The position numbers and the translations under genes are program-made. A stretch of 64,000 nt of DNA, taken from Chaunax sp. Z400. Lineage: Eukaryota > Chordata > Actinopteri > Lophiiformes > Chaunacidae. The stretch is taken from assembly GCA_037577475.1 (NCBI GenBank), contig CM075192.1:16377408-16441407 (forward strand). Reading direction: 5' to 3'. This document shows positions 1 to 13,481 of the stretch, piece by piece (position 1 is the first letter of the stretch; the number at the start of each line of letters is the position of its first letter). The notes under the pieces were generated by a model, which did no database searches, was not told the origin of the DNA, and was given only the letters and a program-made list of their open reading frames with translations.

Positions 1-2
1 AG

Positions 3-113
3 CATAATCTGGAAAAGCACCTAGATGGCTTTCCAAGATTTGATCCCAGTGGCTTTCCAGAGGACAGCCCTTCTTACAGTGTTAAACTTCGGAGCGATGA
101 TGATGCACTCTAA
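3..113 (+). CDS. Possible C-terminal end of an unidentified protein gene (left-edge fragment)
   Basis: From base 3 the frame is open for 36 codons to a TAA at 111-113. The encoded end is rich in Phe, Pro, Asp and Ser and finishes in SVKLRSDDDAL, which looks protein-like. I do not recognise the family. It does not resemble the C-terminus of SOD1, which lies beyond TIAM1 in human. A second frame (25-114) is also open for 29 codons, and a good donor-like GTGAGT follows at 119-124, so this could instead be a non-coding or 5'-UTR exon. An open stretch of this length can also arise by chance. Confidence 0.3.
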   Translation, partial: HNLEKHLDGFPRFDPSGFPEDSPSYSVKLRSDDDAL

Positions 114-3100
114 ATAATGTGAGTAAGGTTTGGGTTGTGTTCACTCACTTAAAAAAAAAAAAAAAAAAAAGCAAGACCCAGTGTTCTTTCATGATCTGAA
201 TCAAAGCTTTTAGTAGATAACCATGACAGAAGCATTTTGTATGATGGCTTGGTTTGTATGATCGACTTGCACCTTAGAAACAATCAAACAAGAGCTCCCC
301 ACAAATGAAGTTGACTTGCCCGCGCTGTGGGACTTTGGGTCGAGCTTCAAAGCCTCCTTTGAGACTTGTGGTAGCCTCGAACAAGTGAAGAGAGTCTTTT
401 CCAGTTACAGTGGGCTACTAAAGTGTGAGAGGCTAGTGTGTGTGTATATGGATGCTAATGAATAGCACTATGGTGCTCGCCCTTCACAGTGGTCACGGGG
501 CTTGGAAATACATGAGCATTAAAAGGCCTCATCAAAGCTCTGTTCCTCCTTCGGTTTCTGAGCTGTGAGCAGGAATGTATGACTGGCTGTCAGAAATGCA
601 CATGGTGATGATCATCAGCCTCACGTGGCTGATTGAGCCTTGTGGTTTTTGGATGAATAATAGATACTAAGTGCACTAAACTGCTGAGGCTGAGTCACTT
701 TGGGAAGGTTGGAGTTGTGCTAACTTTACCACCCCATCAATCATAGACCAGATCATCTCGTGGCCCTTTTTTGTTTGAGGTTGACTCTGGTGTGGGGTGT
801 GTTTTGAAGGGCTATAGGATGATAATTCATTATCTTGGTTGTGCATTCAATCTCTCTCAGTAAGCTTTTATTTCTCATCCTGTAGGTTAGGTCAAAATCT
901 GTCTTAAAACTGGAATACATTTTGCTAAAATGATAACACAAAAAGATTTATGCAGGAAAAATGCGAAACATTCTCAGGTTTTGACCTTAAATGTGAAGAT
1001 TTCCTGTTTTTTTTCCTGCGATGTTGGTCTGATAAAACCTGCATGTTAAATATTGTGATGGACGTTTTGCACTATTTTCTCAAGACTGAACTGTTAATAC
1101 AAATAAGAAACAACTGATTAATTAACAAGAAAGTAACTATAGTTGCTGCCCTAATTGAAATGGTGTTGAAGCAAATATCATCTTATCCTTTCAGCCAAAT
1201 TGAATCCTATTTTATTCTTAGACGACTTTTGGCCAGAAAATCGGTGCTTACTGAGCCATAGACATTTTCATGCAGTAAACAAATTCTTGTAATGAAAATA
1301 ATGGTGAATGTTCTTTGTCTAAGTAGAACAGTATGTAACCAACTGTACCTAGCACCTTAAATGCAGACTACTACACTTCATTTTGCTCTAAGCATCTTGC
1401 AATAAGATTGAATGAATAAAAAGAGAGCTACCTATGCTGTATAGGTCCAGTCTTGACCAGTTAACTCCATCTTTTTCTCCTCATTCCAAATGATTTCCCT
1501 CACTATACTGATGTGTTTGATGTGGACTCTTGAGAGGCAGCTCCCTGCTGGAGACCACTGGATCCTCTGCTAATGATCTCTACCCAGGCGAGGGTTGATG
1601 CTTTGATGTCTTGCATAACTGTTGCAGTTTTCTCTTTAGATATCAGTTTTACATGGAGCTCTTTCTCATTACAATGGATCATCTGTCTGGGGGGGGGGGG
1701 ACGACACATGTTGTTGTGATCGAGGAGGCCTTAAAAAGTAAACACTAGAACCTTTGTGTACATGGATGTTTTTTCAAGTGTTGTGCATTTGCAAAACAGC
1801 CTTAATCTTTACTAAATATTCCATACAGCCAGACATTTGTTAAATAGTAAATTCAGCTTCAGCATGATGCACCATGTGTATCTATAGACCAGATTTGTGT
1901 GCAGTTCTGAGAATGTTAGACTCAAGAGACAAATGTTGATAGACACCAATGGTGTCATACACGACTTATTTCGTTGCATTTTCATATTGTGGTACAGTTT
2001 GTTGAATGCCAGGCATAACATTTATATACTCATCAAAGTCATTCTATATAGTATAGTCACTAATCTTTAACTTTACTGTATTCTGCAGAGCTCCTACATT
2101 TCCGCTGCATGTCCCAGCTCTACTCGACTGGACTCACCTTGGTATCGGGTACTTTTCTGTAGCTCGTTTTGCATTACGGGATTGTTCCTCCTCAGGGATC
2201 GATGGACGCCGCGCATCACTGCTGTTGCGTAGTCTCCAACGCGACACACACCCCTCGTGATCCTCTCATCAGCTGTTTCAGACGGGAACATCTGCACCTC
2301 CTTAATATAGGAGCCGCTAAAGTAGCTTGGCTGTTTGAGTGTGGCGGCCATTGATTTGTGCTGTGAAGGATAGTCCTTGCGTGTCGGGCATTGACCGATC
2401 AGTGTTCTGCCTTTTAGTACCTGCATGGCTCGCTTGGAACCGCAATGGAGGTGGTACTAAAAAAAGTAGTACCAGGTACTTTTTACCTAATGGAAACACA
2501 AAAAAGTAGAGTAGAGTCGAGTCGAGCTGGTACTATGCAGTGGAAATAGGGCATTTGTTTGAGCCCTAGTGTTGCTGACTGTGTACATAGTGTATAGATA
2601 TATAAATTAGTATTTATGATTTAATTAAATTCTAATTTATAATGCAACTGACAATTCAACATCCAACTTCCATCATGTGTTGTCCTGTGGGCCTTTCAGA
2701 ATAGGTATATCAAGTGCATGGTCAATCATTAACTGAGGTTTTATTTAAAGCTATTCTTGGGAGCTGTGCTGTGATTTTGCATGTTAAGGTGTAACATTAG
2801 CCTCCAGTACCATGAGAAAATGGTAAACCCCGTCACGTTTCCCAGATGTTTGATGCCAACAGCCTCACCCTTCAGAACAAAGAAGTAAGAATTTATGACA
2901 GATAGATGCATGGTACTGTGCAGTAACCCGTGGCAAAAATTAGAAATGAATAAAACGGAAAACAGAAATGGTTGTCATCGAATATTCAGCCTGTTTCCAG
3001 TGTCCCCCTGTCTAAATGAAGCCGTTTGTGTTAAAGCGCAGCTCATCACAAGTCTAACACAATCCCTGTTGTGAAGCATCAGCTGATTTACTGGACACAG

Positions 3101-4900
3101 GGAAATAAGTGAGCCTTAACTTGAATCCTAAATCCTATTGGAAACACATTGTTTTAATATTCTGCAAAAGAACCAATCCAGTGCAAACTACTGGTCCAGC
3201 AAATATAAAACAGTTGATCAGATTTAGCTTCTGTGATGGGGCCACTATTAATCCGAGTAAAATGCATTACTTTTAATAAAAATATTTGTGTTAAATCAGA
3301 TTGCTGTCTTTGTGAAAAGTCACATTTAGTGAACTAACTGCATATTCTGTTAAATGAAACTCATTCTCCTGCCTTCAGCTGTTTTTTTTACATTTATTTT
3401 TTATCCACTACAGCTGAAGGTGATTGACGGTGATTGCAGTTGGTTGTGACACCTGGACAACATCTGCAGTCTGAGGTATTACTGTGGATCTGGAACTGTA
3501 TGTCTCACCTGCCAAAGTGCTCCAACGGTATTGAATGGCCTGTCAGTGTATTGGATGTCCGACTCAATCAGCTACTAAATTGAGTGTGGATAGCACTGGG
3601 TTTAATAGCCTTGTCCCAGTTATGTTAAGCTGAGCTCCATGCAAGTCATCTACATTTCAGAATGCCTGGTCAGAGTAGATGTTGACTCAGCATTAGCCCC
3701 CAGATAACATCTGATCTCATGCAACATAAACTCACAATAAAAACTTATCAAACTCCCATGTGAATGCAACACAAGTCGCTTTGATAATATCTGAAATAAT
3801 ATGAAGTTATTTATTACTATCAAACACCATCCAGGAAGTCTATCAATGTTTTTTTTCCTACACTTTTAATGAAACTGTCATGTAAATAATAATCTTTTGA
3901 CGCATCATATTTCCAGACATCGTGCGCTTCCAAGTCTTTTGTTTTCATTGGATCACAATCAACAAATTGTTTCGCTAATTGAGAAGAAGAAATTGGCGTT
4001 GTGTGCGGACTTTGAAGCAATTTTGGCTCCGTCCTCAAAGGGGAAAAAAAAAAATCTGCTGTTCTGACGAATATCAAGTGAAGTCCAACTCCAGAGAGTC
4101 GATGATAACACATGGGTTATTTCCTCTGGTTGTCTCTGTGGACATTCTTGTCTGTGAAACCCCAGTGGTTCACTTTAATATCAGGGTCACGACCTTGGCA
4201 GGACACGAATATACATCGAGAGGAAGCCTGTCTGACCAGAGTGCTGAGGGATTTTTATTTTGGTCACAGTCATCACAAAGTCTAGACATGGCAATTCCCT
4301 CCTCCAATCTGTGGACTCCATTCATTCAGATTGAACTCTCCCTTTTCTCTCCTCTGCGTTGTCAGGGTGTCTTTATCCTCGACCAGCTTGGGGCTCGTCT
4401 GCAGTGCTGCTTCTACATGATGCACGCTGCAGCTGAACATCCAGAGCTGCGCCCTCCACTCCTCCATCTTCCCCTCTTCCTCTCTCCCCTGCTGCCTCTG
4501 CCGCCTCCATCACCTCAAAACGAATTGGGCACCGCTGCCACTGCTGACGTGGTAGCCAAACGACATCACTGGTGCTATGACAACAGCAAGTCCAGCCTCT
4601 CTATGTTCACGGGTCCATTTTGGCCAGTCATTCAATGTTCCAAATTATGCACCACAGCCAATTAACACTGCTACCTCTCAGTCATTTTGTCCAAGGGGCA
4701 ATGAGAATGTATTTTAATTTTCCAGAATGCTTTTATTACAAATCCTGGTTTCTAACCTGAAAGACGAGCATTCTTTTTCTGCTGCTGGTGATCCAGACTG
4801 AGAATAGCAGGTCATAATCTGACAGTTGTTGATTTTATGAGTTGTTGTTTGTTTTTTTACAATGAAAAGGCTGCAACATTTTGTGTAAACATAATGCTCC
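114..4900. other. Non-coding region upstream of tiam1
   Basis: No exon, RNA gene or convincing ORF was recognised here. It contains a poly-A run near 151-170, a ten-G run near 1691-1700 and a MITE-like element at about 2093-2551. The ORFs that occur are short, lack family resemblance and overlap on both strands. It may be intergenic or a 5' intron of tiam1. Confidence 0.5.
2093..2551. mobile_element. MITE-like non-autonomous DNA transposon with long imperfect terminal inverted repeats
   Basis: The left end (tttccgctgcat, then ccagctctactcgactg) recurs as an inverted copy at the right end (gtcgagctgg ... atgcagtggaaa). About 40 bp match imperfectly. The interior is GC-richer than its surroundings and has a second small palindrome near 2450-2480 (ggtactaaaaaaagtagtacc). 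No transposase is encoded. The arrangement resembles hAT-like or Harbinger-like miniature elements common in fish, but I could not settle the target-site duplication, so the superfamily is open. Confidence 0.6.
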
Positions 4901-5279
4901 TAATAAGGGAGTGGAGGGGCAATTACAGAGGAGATGAGGCAGGGAACACATTCCTGCTGGCAGTAGGTTTGTAGTTTAGGGGGATGGAAGAAGGAGGGAG
5001 GGAGGGAGGGAGTCAAGAGAGTGAAAGAGTTAGCTGGAGTGGGTGGGGTGAGGAAGGGGGGTGTGGGGGTTGCAAACAGTCACTCCCCCTCCCTCACTCA
5101 GTTCTTCAACTCATCCTTGCGTGTAGGAGCCAGTCTGCTGTGGACTTGCATGAGGAGTATCAATAATCCCCCTCATGTAGACGTTTCCCTGTTAGTGATC
5201 TGTGGGATATCTCTTGGCTACTGTGGAGGGGGGGGGGGGGAAGCAGAAGTGACACGTCCTGGTTGTAAACGGCAACAAG
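4900..5279 (+). promoter_or_regulatory. Candidate upstream promoter and 5'-UTR exon, possibly of tiam1
   Basis: This stretch differs from its AT-rich surroundings. It is strongly purine-rich on the + strand (GGGA repeats 4990-5013, G-rich tracts to 5070), then has pyrimidine-rich blocks and a G12-13 run near 5228-5240. It ends at 5279 in AACAAG followed by a consensus donor GTAAGT. That is how a GC-rich first exon with a downstream intron looks. No TATA box is evident. The link to tiam1, about 10 kb downstream, is inferred only from orientation and the known multi-exon 5' UTRs of this gene. Confidence 0.25.
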
Positions 5280-7494
5280 GTAAGTCGTTTTATTTGCTGC
5301 AGTGTATCTTTGCCTTTTTGCAACACTGTGTGTTCGGCTATGTTAGGAGATAGAGGAGGCAAATGGCTGTCCAGGCTCAAACCTCCCACTTTCCAGAAGA
5401 GGTGCTAAATAACACCACCAGTAATCACACAATGAGTCCATGTGTGGCCTGCAAGCATAAGTTTCGGTGTAATTCAGAGTTTATTTGAATTTGTCAGATG
5501 CCGCTGAAGTTCTTGTGAATTGTGTTGCGCCCTGAGGGTTTGTATTTTCAGGATTTATTTTCTCTAGATGCAGTATTCTCATTAGTTTCCAGCAGTGTTT
5601 GCATTTAAATACTCTCATTCTGTAATTTCATTTGTGTGTGTGTGTGTGTGTTGTAACCATGTTGTGGGGTCTTCAGTCTGTGTTTTGGGTGGGGTTTCCA
5701 CCTCATGTTTGTACCTGTGGCACTCCTGTGTAGGCACAACTTCACCTACAACCACCGCAGGCAGCAAGTCATTGTGTTGCCCTCCATTCACCGCCAGACG
5801 CAAACAATGCACCTTGTGTCTGTGTCGTTGTAATGACAAAGCAGCGGTGATGCTCGGGGTTCTGGGATGCTGAGAGAGAGAGAGAGATGATGATGAATTG
5901 CAAATGTGCGAGGTGGCCAAAGTCGAGGAGAATTCCCAGAGCGCATCATGAAGGAGTGGGGGGGGGACTTTATGATGTGTGAGTTCATTTAAAATCTGGG
6001 CTTTGTGTTTGAAAGGCTGCTGTGACTCCTGTGGTGGGGAGAGGGGCGAGAAATGGTCATCTGGTGTCATAGTTATGGAAATGCATTGACCGTTCAAGGC
6101 TTAGCAGGACGGGAGGCCGTGCTCCTGTTCTGACCTGAGGGAAGCAAGCTTTTAAAAACACAATCCACACTGAGTTATTTTTAAAATCTGTTCATGACAA
6201 TCACATGCAATGGTAGATGTTTCCTCTCTCTATCTAACTAACAAAATTACCCACTGGAACAAAGGTCGTATTGTAGCTTTACAAGCTGGTAGAGTGTCAG
6301 GCAGTTTCAATATGACTTTTTCCAGTAAAACCGCTACACTTTGTTGTATTTTGTCGTGGCTTATACTTGTACAAATTTTCATATGTTGCGTAGCCTACTG
6401 CTGTAGTTATTCTAACATGGCGAATGGCTGAAGAAGCACTTTGAACAAGACTGTGATGAATGAGAGGAAAGGATCGTCTCTACCTCCCAGAATATTGTAG
6501 CTTTAAAACCGGTTCCTGTGTTTGCTGGGTAAGAAAAAGCCAGTTGTACTCGACACGTGAGATATTCTTTATTTGGTTTATAAACTGCATGCATACCCAT
6601 GTTTTAGGTTGGTCAACAATGTTAAAGGTTTGCTTAAGGCTCATGCAAGTTTGCTTCCTCTCAAATACACATCCCCCCCCCCAGTCCAAACATATGGAGC
6701 TGCATGAGCTTCAGTCTTTGCCGTCAGTCAAACTATGACTCTTAACTCCAGTCACTGAATGGGTTCGATCTGTCGTTCAATTTGCTGCCATAATCCGTGT
6801 TCAATGGAAGAAAAAGTTGTGTATTTGTAGAAGTATAGATATCCAATTTGGCCGGAAATGGTTCGAAACATTTCCACGCAAGAGGAACAGTTGTTTCCAC
6901 CTAATCACTGAATCTGAGCTTTAGTTTGTATTTTGGAGGTATTGTCTTTTTACTTTTAAAAGTAGAAAGTACCAGGAAATCTGGAGGAAAAATGGGGCTG
7001 GAACCAAAAAACCAAAAAAAGATCTACCATCTGATCTGATGGCTTGTGGTATGTGTAACAGACAGCTGGACTACCAGGCTGCCCCTTTTAACTTGCAAGT
7101 TCGACTTAACCTCTTCTTCCCACTGAGCTTTGTGGGAGTACAGGGTATCCGCTTTTAGTTAATGTAATTAATGCAGTAAAACAGTGCAGCATGAGTCTAT
7201 GACAGCAAGCTGTAGATGGGTCATTTTGACACGAACCATACAGTAAATGTAAAGTTTTCTTGTTGAAGTTAAATTAACAGTGTTTGTTACAATTTAGATA
7301 AATATTTTTTTTCGTTGTATACAAATAAAGATGTTTGGACAAAATATTGTGATAAAGGGCTATGTCAGTGTGACCCATACTTCAGTGATATTTCCAAAGG
7401 TTTTTCTAACTATGATTCTTATTATAACCACGCTTTGACATAATTGTAATATTTTGGGGAATATATTCACACACATAGTGGTTGAAGAAGAGTC

Positions 7495-7540
7495 GACTGT
7501 TGGCCTTGGCGAAGGTATGCATGCTCCGAATGCCCTTGTC
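7495..7540 (+). repeat. Fragment of a dispersed fish repeat (3'-end segment)
   Basis: The motif cttggcgaaggtatgcatgc followed by tccgaatgccc resembles the segment at 48741-48770 (cttggtggaggtctgcgctc) and the one near 56112-56145 (cttggcagaggtttgtgctc). I take these as ends of the same dispersed family. The copy is degenerate and its limits are uncertain. Confidence 0.35.
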
Positions 7541-9709
7541 GTTATGTTTTGGGCTGAAATTAACATGCCTATACCTAAATGGTCCTGCACCAACATTATT
7601 TAGAAGTGCCTCTTCTACATCCTTGCGCTTGTGATGCTGCACAAAAGGAACACGCTCCACCTGAAGCCATGCTTGATATTCACACTCACTGACCTGAAAG
7701 CAAATGATTACCTCCGTGGATAAAGATCTTGAGTGACCCAGATTTAGAAAACACATTTCCAATGCAGAATTGCTGTTCCCCTATATCCTTGGCATTGCCA
7801 GCTTGATGGCATTCGGGCAAAGAAAAAAAAAAAACCTCTAGTCTTTGCCTGAATCCTGTCATACTGTGATTGGTAGGTGAATGGCTCTCCCAGCAGTGGA
7901 CTGGCTTTGGGTCGGAAGACAGGAGCTCGCTGAATATTAGCAGGACAAGAATCACACGGTCAGCTGGGCTTCATGGTTGCCGACCAAAGCTGATTGGTTC
8001 ACTCTCCAAGATTTAGAAATCATACTTGAATACACAACTTTTCTTCCATGTCCTACTGGCATGACGTTTATCTATTGCAAAATGTCCCTAAGTTTCGATA
8101 GCTCCTATTTTTAAATGCTCACCAGTCCCAATTTATCTGTGATATAGCCTTATGGTACAAGAGTTTAGCTTTTTACATACCTTTTTCTATTCATCTACTC
8201 ACACAACCTGAATATTGACCCATACCTATAGCTATCCAACAGAAGACAGAATGAGAAGGCCAGTAAGAAGTAGCTGTAGGAGAAGATGTATCACACAGAT
8301 TATATTCTAGATCTCTTTTGTTTTCACCAATATCTCATTCCGCTTACAGCTGTTTCTCATCTAGACGATCCTGCACCAGTCCTCACTAGATAATATCCCA
8401 TGGTGCCATTACAGCTAAACTGTTTTGATAAGCGTGCCTCAGCATCGGTATCATTGATCACAATCTATAATCATAAAACTGTCAAGCACATTTGGTCCAT
8501 GTCCGAGGGGGAAAATTGGGTGTGTTTAGAGTCAAAACTGTGGAGGTAGAATTGCAAACGTCTGGAATGTTGAGCATGTAAAGGCAGAATATAGTGTCGA
8601 TGCTCTGTGTAGCCAGGGGAGACCTTTTCACTGACAATGACGGTAACGAGCTATGAGAAGGTCAACTCACGAAAGTCTCCAGTGATTGTGGTTGTGATAT
8701 TTTGTCCTAGCGAATGAATCTCTTTTCATCACATGAAACATTTTCTAAGTGCGTCCCAGGTGAATGGTCTCATCACAAACTGTAGTGCATTGATCGTGAA
8801 TCCTTGCGTAATCTTCTCCATCTCACAGTGAGCATTTCCTCGGCGTATGATTGAGTAATCACATTATTAGTAGTAAAGTGTGAACCACTTCCAAAGAATT
8901 TACTTGTGCACTTGCAAAAGTAAACCTTGCTTGCGTCCAAATTAGTTTGAATTAGTGCATTTTAGATTACCTGATATCTAACAGTATATTTGGAGATCTG
9001 AAACCAACCGCTGCTAGAGGAATGGTAAAAATTACTAATTTATGTTGCATTGTTTTCTGTAATGAACACTTGGGTTATGATTTGGAGAAGAACGGTGCAA
9101 ACGATGCATAATCAGTGCTCAAGATGTGTGCTATATTCTTAAAAAAATAAATCTGCAGGCACTGATTTTAGAGCAGGTTTCTGAGTAGCAGCTGGTGTTA
9201 TTTAGCCTGGTGGCACCTTTGTCCCTGCCAGTGTTTTCTCTAGGGCACCACTGTGTGCAGAGGTCACTGCTTCTGCTGCTGTTTAAGCTGTATGGCGTTC
9301 CTATATAGCAGATGCTGCAGGTTTCACCGAGTCGACAAACCTTTTGTCCACTCTACACGCTTAAGAATATGTTACAGCTTATAGGGTTACCGTTAAAGAA
9401 CTTAACTAAGGATTATTTTTTATAACTAGAGATACCAGGAGTATTTTTATCCTTATCAATGCCAGCAATTTGCTTATCCAGAGGATCACAACTTAAGGTG
9501 CTAACAGACCCCATCCTGTTTATGGCACTTGTTCCCCATTGGCAACCTTTGAAGTCCTTAAGCAGCTGTTAATTGGAGGTGTTTGTGAGCCACAGACCGC
9601 TGTTAAGAGGAAGGGGGTAGAAACAGGTTGTAGTTGTAGTGATTCCTCTAAACCTATATGGGGGAAGGGATTTGTGGTTTGGAAGTGAGGGGATTTTCTT
9701 TCTAAACTA

Positions 9710-9845
9710 ATACCCCGTTCAGATCTGGTATTATCATGCATCCTGAGTGACCTAATCAGTAGTGGACGGCTCAATGTACAGGTCACAATGGTAGATGCAT
9801 TAAGGATTCGTTAAGGCGACGCATTCTTTCAGCAGTGTGAACGCT
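9710..9845. repeat. Probable degenerate copy of a dispersed fish repeat
   Basis: The segment starting taccccgttcagatctggta, with tcctgagtgacct, agtggacggctc and cagtgtgaacgc further on, resembles a non-autonomous repeat I associate with fish genomes. This rests on memory of the motif order, not a database search, and the boundaries are approximate. Confidence 0.35.
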
Positions 9846-12800
9846 TTCCATCAGGTTTACTGTAATGTAAATGATGTGTTTGGGCTCTTTTACCTGCCAA
9901 GGAAAGCATCTGTTTTGTTTAGAGAAAATGCTGTTTTTAACTGCACCATTGCAGCTTTTTTTTTGGTCCTTAAGATGGACAAACCACTGCAGCACCATTT
10001 CACATTGACCTATGTTTAGTCACCTGGAATGAAGATGCAAAAAATGCATTTTTAGTAATGGAACAGTACAGAAACAGCACGTGTCAGTATATAAAAATGA
10101 ACAATATATTAACTCCCAATGCCTAATATTGCACATTGTGGTACTTAAAACATTTTTTTTAATTAAATTGTTTGATGAAAGCTAAAGATCAAATGTCTCT
10201 TTACATTAAACCCCTGACTTGGTATCCCCGCCATCGCAAAGAAGCACAAATAAATGGCTATGCCAGTTTTGAATGATGCAAACGAGGGGTATTACTTTTC
10301 TAAACTGTTCCAAGACATTAGCCGGCACAAAAATAGATATCATGTTTAACCTAGTGTGCAACAGACAAAGGGGTTGTAAATGGCTATTCTACCTACTGCA
10401 TCTACCTTTATCAGTGGTTTCGGTTGTCTTGCCAGGTCTCACACCAGCTATACTGTCAGCCATTATTCTGCTTGATATGTGCTGTCTTCCCTCTAAAGGC
10501 TGCTCTCCTACATTAACAAAGTCCCTTAACACCTGAGCCTCTCATGACAGGGTCAGACGGGTTACATATAGTAGCTGCCATCCTCTGAAACATGAAATCT
10601 ATTCTGCAACAAAAGAAAATAGCTGGATGGCTCAACTTACTGTTGTCTGTTGTTCACCTGCTGTTGTGTCAATGCAATTGTTATAGCAAGAGTTGCTGCT
10701 GACAAGCGAGAAGGTTAGCAATGGCAGTGAATAATTCAAATCAATATTACTTTACCTTTTTAGTTTTTCCAGGTGTTGTATTTTCTCCGCCGGCACTCAG
10801 AGAAACCTAATTGATTGTTCCATAGGTCATACCCTGTATCTCCAAAAATATCTAAAAAAAAAAAATACAAAAAGGGCACTTTGAGTAATCCTGCTAACAG
10901 ACGGAAACAAACGCATGCTGGCAAATGCGGAACATCTTTGGTGGAGGTAATGAGGATGTGTCAGTCTTGGCTGGGTGAGTTCAATGCTGGCCAGCCCATG
11001 GATTCATGGTACATTATTGGCTCCAAGCTCGTCCAAGACAGGTTTGCAGCTTTCCTTTCCAAGTAAAAAAAAAAAAACAGAACAGCACTTTTTGGCGACA
11101 TGATAGTGGTTTATTGTTTCCTGTTGCAGGATCAAATGAAAGACTGGAGGAAGTACGTCCCAAATAAACGGCATTTTGTTGTAGATGTTTTTCACACATT
11201 TTAAACTTTTGGAAGAGATTGCAAGCTTTTGTTGACACTTCATTTCCCTCTGGTCTAATGGAATCTTAAATACAGTTGCACACACTTGGGAGCAGATAAT
11301 GAGTCCTGAGAATAGGAGAATGCTCTTTAGTTTGCACAGAAGCACATGACTATATCGGTGAGGATGTGTGAGCTCTTGAGTGCAGTCTTTCAGTAGTAAA
11401 CCCCCGCCATACAACTATCTGTGTTATTATCTCTACAGAATTGAGTGTTCAGATTACAGGCTTTTGTGTTGGAGCTTGTAACTAGTCCGCTCACTGCATT
11501 CTTGCCTTTCGCCAGTGTAGTTGAGTTAAAGGACAGGAATGTGTTTTGTCTGAATAACATATAGAGCCAAAGTTCGATTGTGTTCGAATTTGTCTGTTCT
11601 ATGTGTCTGATTTCAGTGGATTTTGCAGCCGAGTCATTTGCTATCTTCAGATTGTCTTGGTGTGTCATGGTGTCGTGGTTTTACAATCATTTTTCATGGA
11701 GCTCATGAGTGTAGGGAGTTGCGAGTGTGTTTCAAGTGTTTCAACCTGTCAGTAGGTTTTACCTTCCTTTGAAAGTCCATAAGTCATATTTTTGCCGTGG
11801 GGCAAGAATTTTCACCGTTTCCTCAAATGATGTAAGCAACTTGACATTTTGTCCTGTGGAAAAGGAGAAGAGCAGGTAGGGGTGAGAGCAGTCTTCCCTT
11901 CTTCCTGTTCAAACAAGCCCAAGTATTTGTCAAACATAAGCTGGGCTTTTAAGTGGTATTTAGTGACAAAAGGACCTTAAATCGAACTGTCACATATTTC
12001 AAGGATGACAAAATCCCACAGCGCATGTGGAAATATGATCATGGCACTCCCGTGTTGTTGTTGTGAAATAATAAAGTGGTTCTGGCTTACTCATAATGTG
12101 GGACATTTATGTTCTAATGCTGTTGTTCAGAAATGTTCTAAATAGTATTTTGTGAAGTCTTTCTTACTATAAATCCAAATTTTGCCTACTGGGGCAAGAC
12201 AAAGACCAAACCTAAAAACCTCTATGTGTAAGTAACGTCTTCCCGCTCCAATTTGTAAGATTGTGAAAATAGATTAAATATTATAATACATAATTTTTTA
12301 GGCTTACATCTGACAGCTGATGGGTTGGGTAAATATCTAGGAAATGATATGTTTAAGACATTTAGTATTTTCTTTGACATTGTTTTCGGCAATTGAGTGT
12401 CAAAATGAAACTTGCTATATCATTGCCTTCACTTGTGGACTGGATTTTATGAATTGAAAGCAGACCAGCTGTTCCTTTAGCGGCAGCTTGATGTTTTTTG
12501 TGTCCTGACTGCGTAAAACTGGTGTTGGCTTTGGTGAATTTCTCTGCTCTTCCTTGTAGCTGTTGTGTTGCTGATCTCTAGTGACAATAAAACTATTCTT
12601 CTTCGTGATCTGTGGGTGGCTGGAATCTCCCGTGGTTACGTATTTCACTGCTTGTAAATGAATGAATCCTCCAAGGCTGCGGCTGTCTTGTCGTCTTACA
12701 CAGCCCGCTGAATATGACCCATTTACTTGGGTCCTTACCCTGTCAGGCTGCCAAATTACTTACAACATCTTCCAATCTAATTGTTGACCAGGTGGACCAG

Positions 12801-13481
12801 ATCAGGCAAGACATTAGGTATTTCTAGAAGAACCTACTGGCTGCTCTTGGGGTTTTAGTGCTTCTGATCATCTTTTTCCAATCCTGGCATTTCTTCCACG
12901 TATTAATGAAGAGCTGGTGATGGCTTTTATGCACTAGCACCATTACAGCTTTAAAGGATGTAGTGTTGGGGGAATTGAGGCCATTTTAACATTGCATTCA
13001 GATATTATGGTGACTGAAATGCAGTAAATCATTATATCTGGGCGGCAGGGACAGCCTGAAAACCCAGATAAGAGGGGCAGTGACCTGGCCACTGCTGCCG
13101 GCCTGCCAACCCGAGAGCGTTGAGGATAAAGGCCGAAACACTCAGTGAAGGTTGGGCACCTCCTGATGGTGCACATTTTTATTATTTAAAGCATCTCAAG
13201 GTTAGCCTCTGTCTGTGATCTTAAATTTTTCTAACTTTGGTTGAAAATCCTATGTTCAGATGGACTCGTTGTACTGTTATCTCCTTGAAAGGCTTCAGAG
13301 TAGCAGGCTGATCATTATGGATCATACTGCAAGATTGGCAAACAATTTGACTTGATTCTCTCATGACTAAGAGTGAAATTACATTTTCCAGTTTTCCTTT
13401 TTAGACTTTGCCTTTCAGCCTTTTTTTCAATCTAAATGGGACTCCTTGTGAGAGAGACAACAGACAATGTATTGCTATATT

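Noticed and set aside
3979..4665. 228-codon ORF on the + strand upstream of tiam1
   Set aside because: It has no recognisable domain. The composition drifts from basic to Leu/Pro-rich in a way that follows local base composition. It overlaps opposite-strand ORFs and has no promoter or splice context. Length alone is not enough.
5615..6097. 160-codon minus-strand ORF
   Set aside because: It runs through a (GT)n tract and GAGA repeats, giving low-complexity His/Thr and Ser/Leu runs, and has no family resemblance.
7406..7955. Two overlapping minus-strand ORFs (118 and 89 codons)
   Set aside because: They overlap a dispersed-repeat end at about 7495-7540 and have no recognisable domain. I considered a decayed transposon protein but found no catalytic motif.
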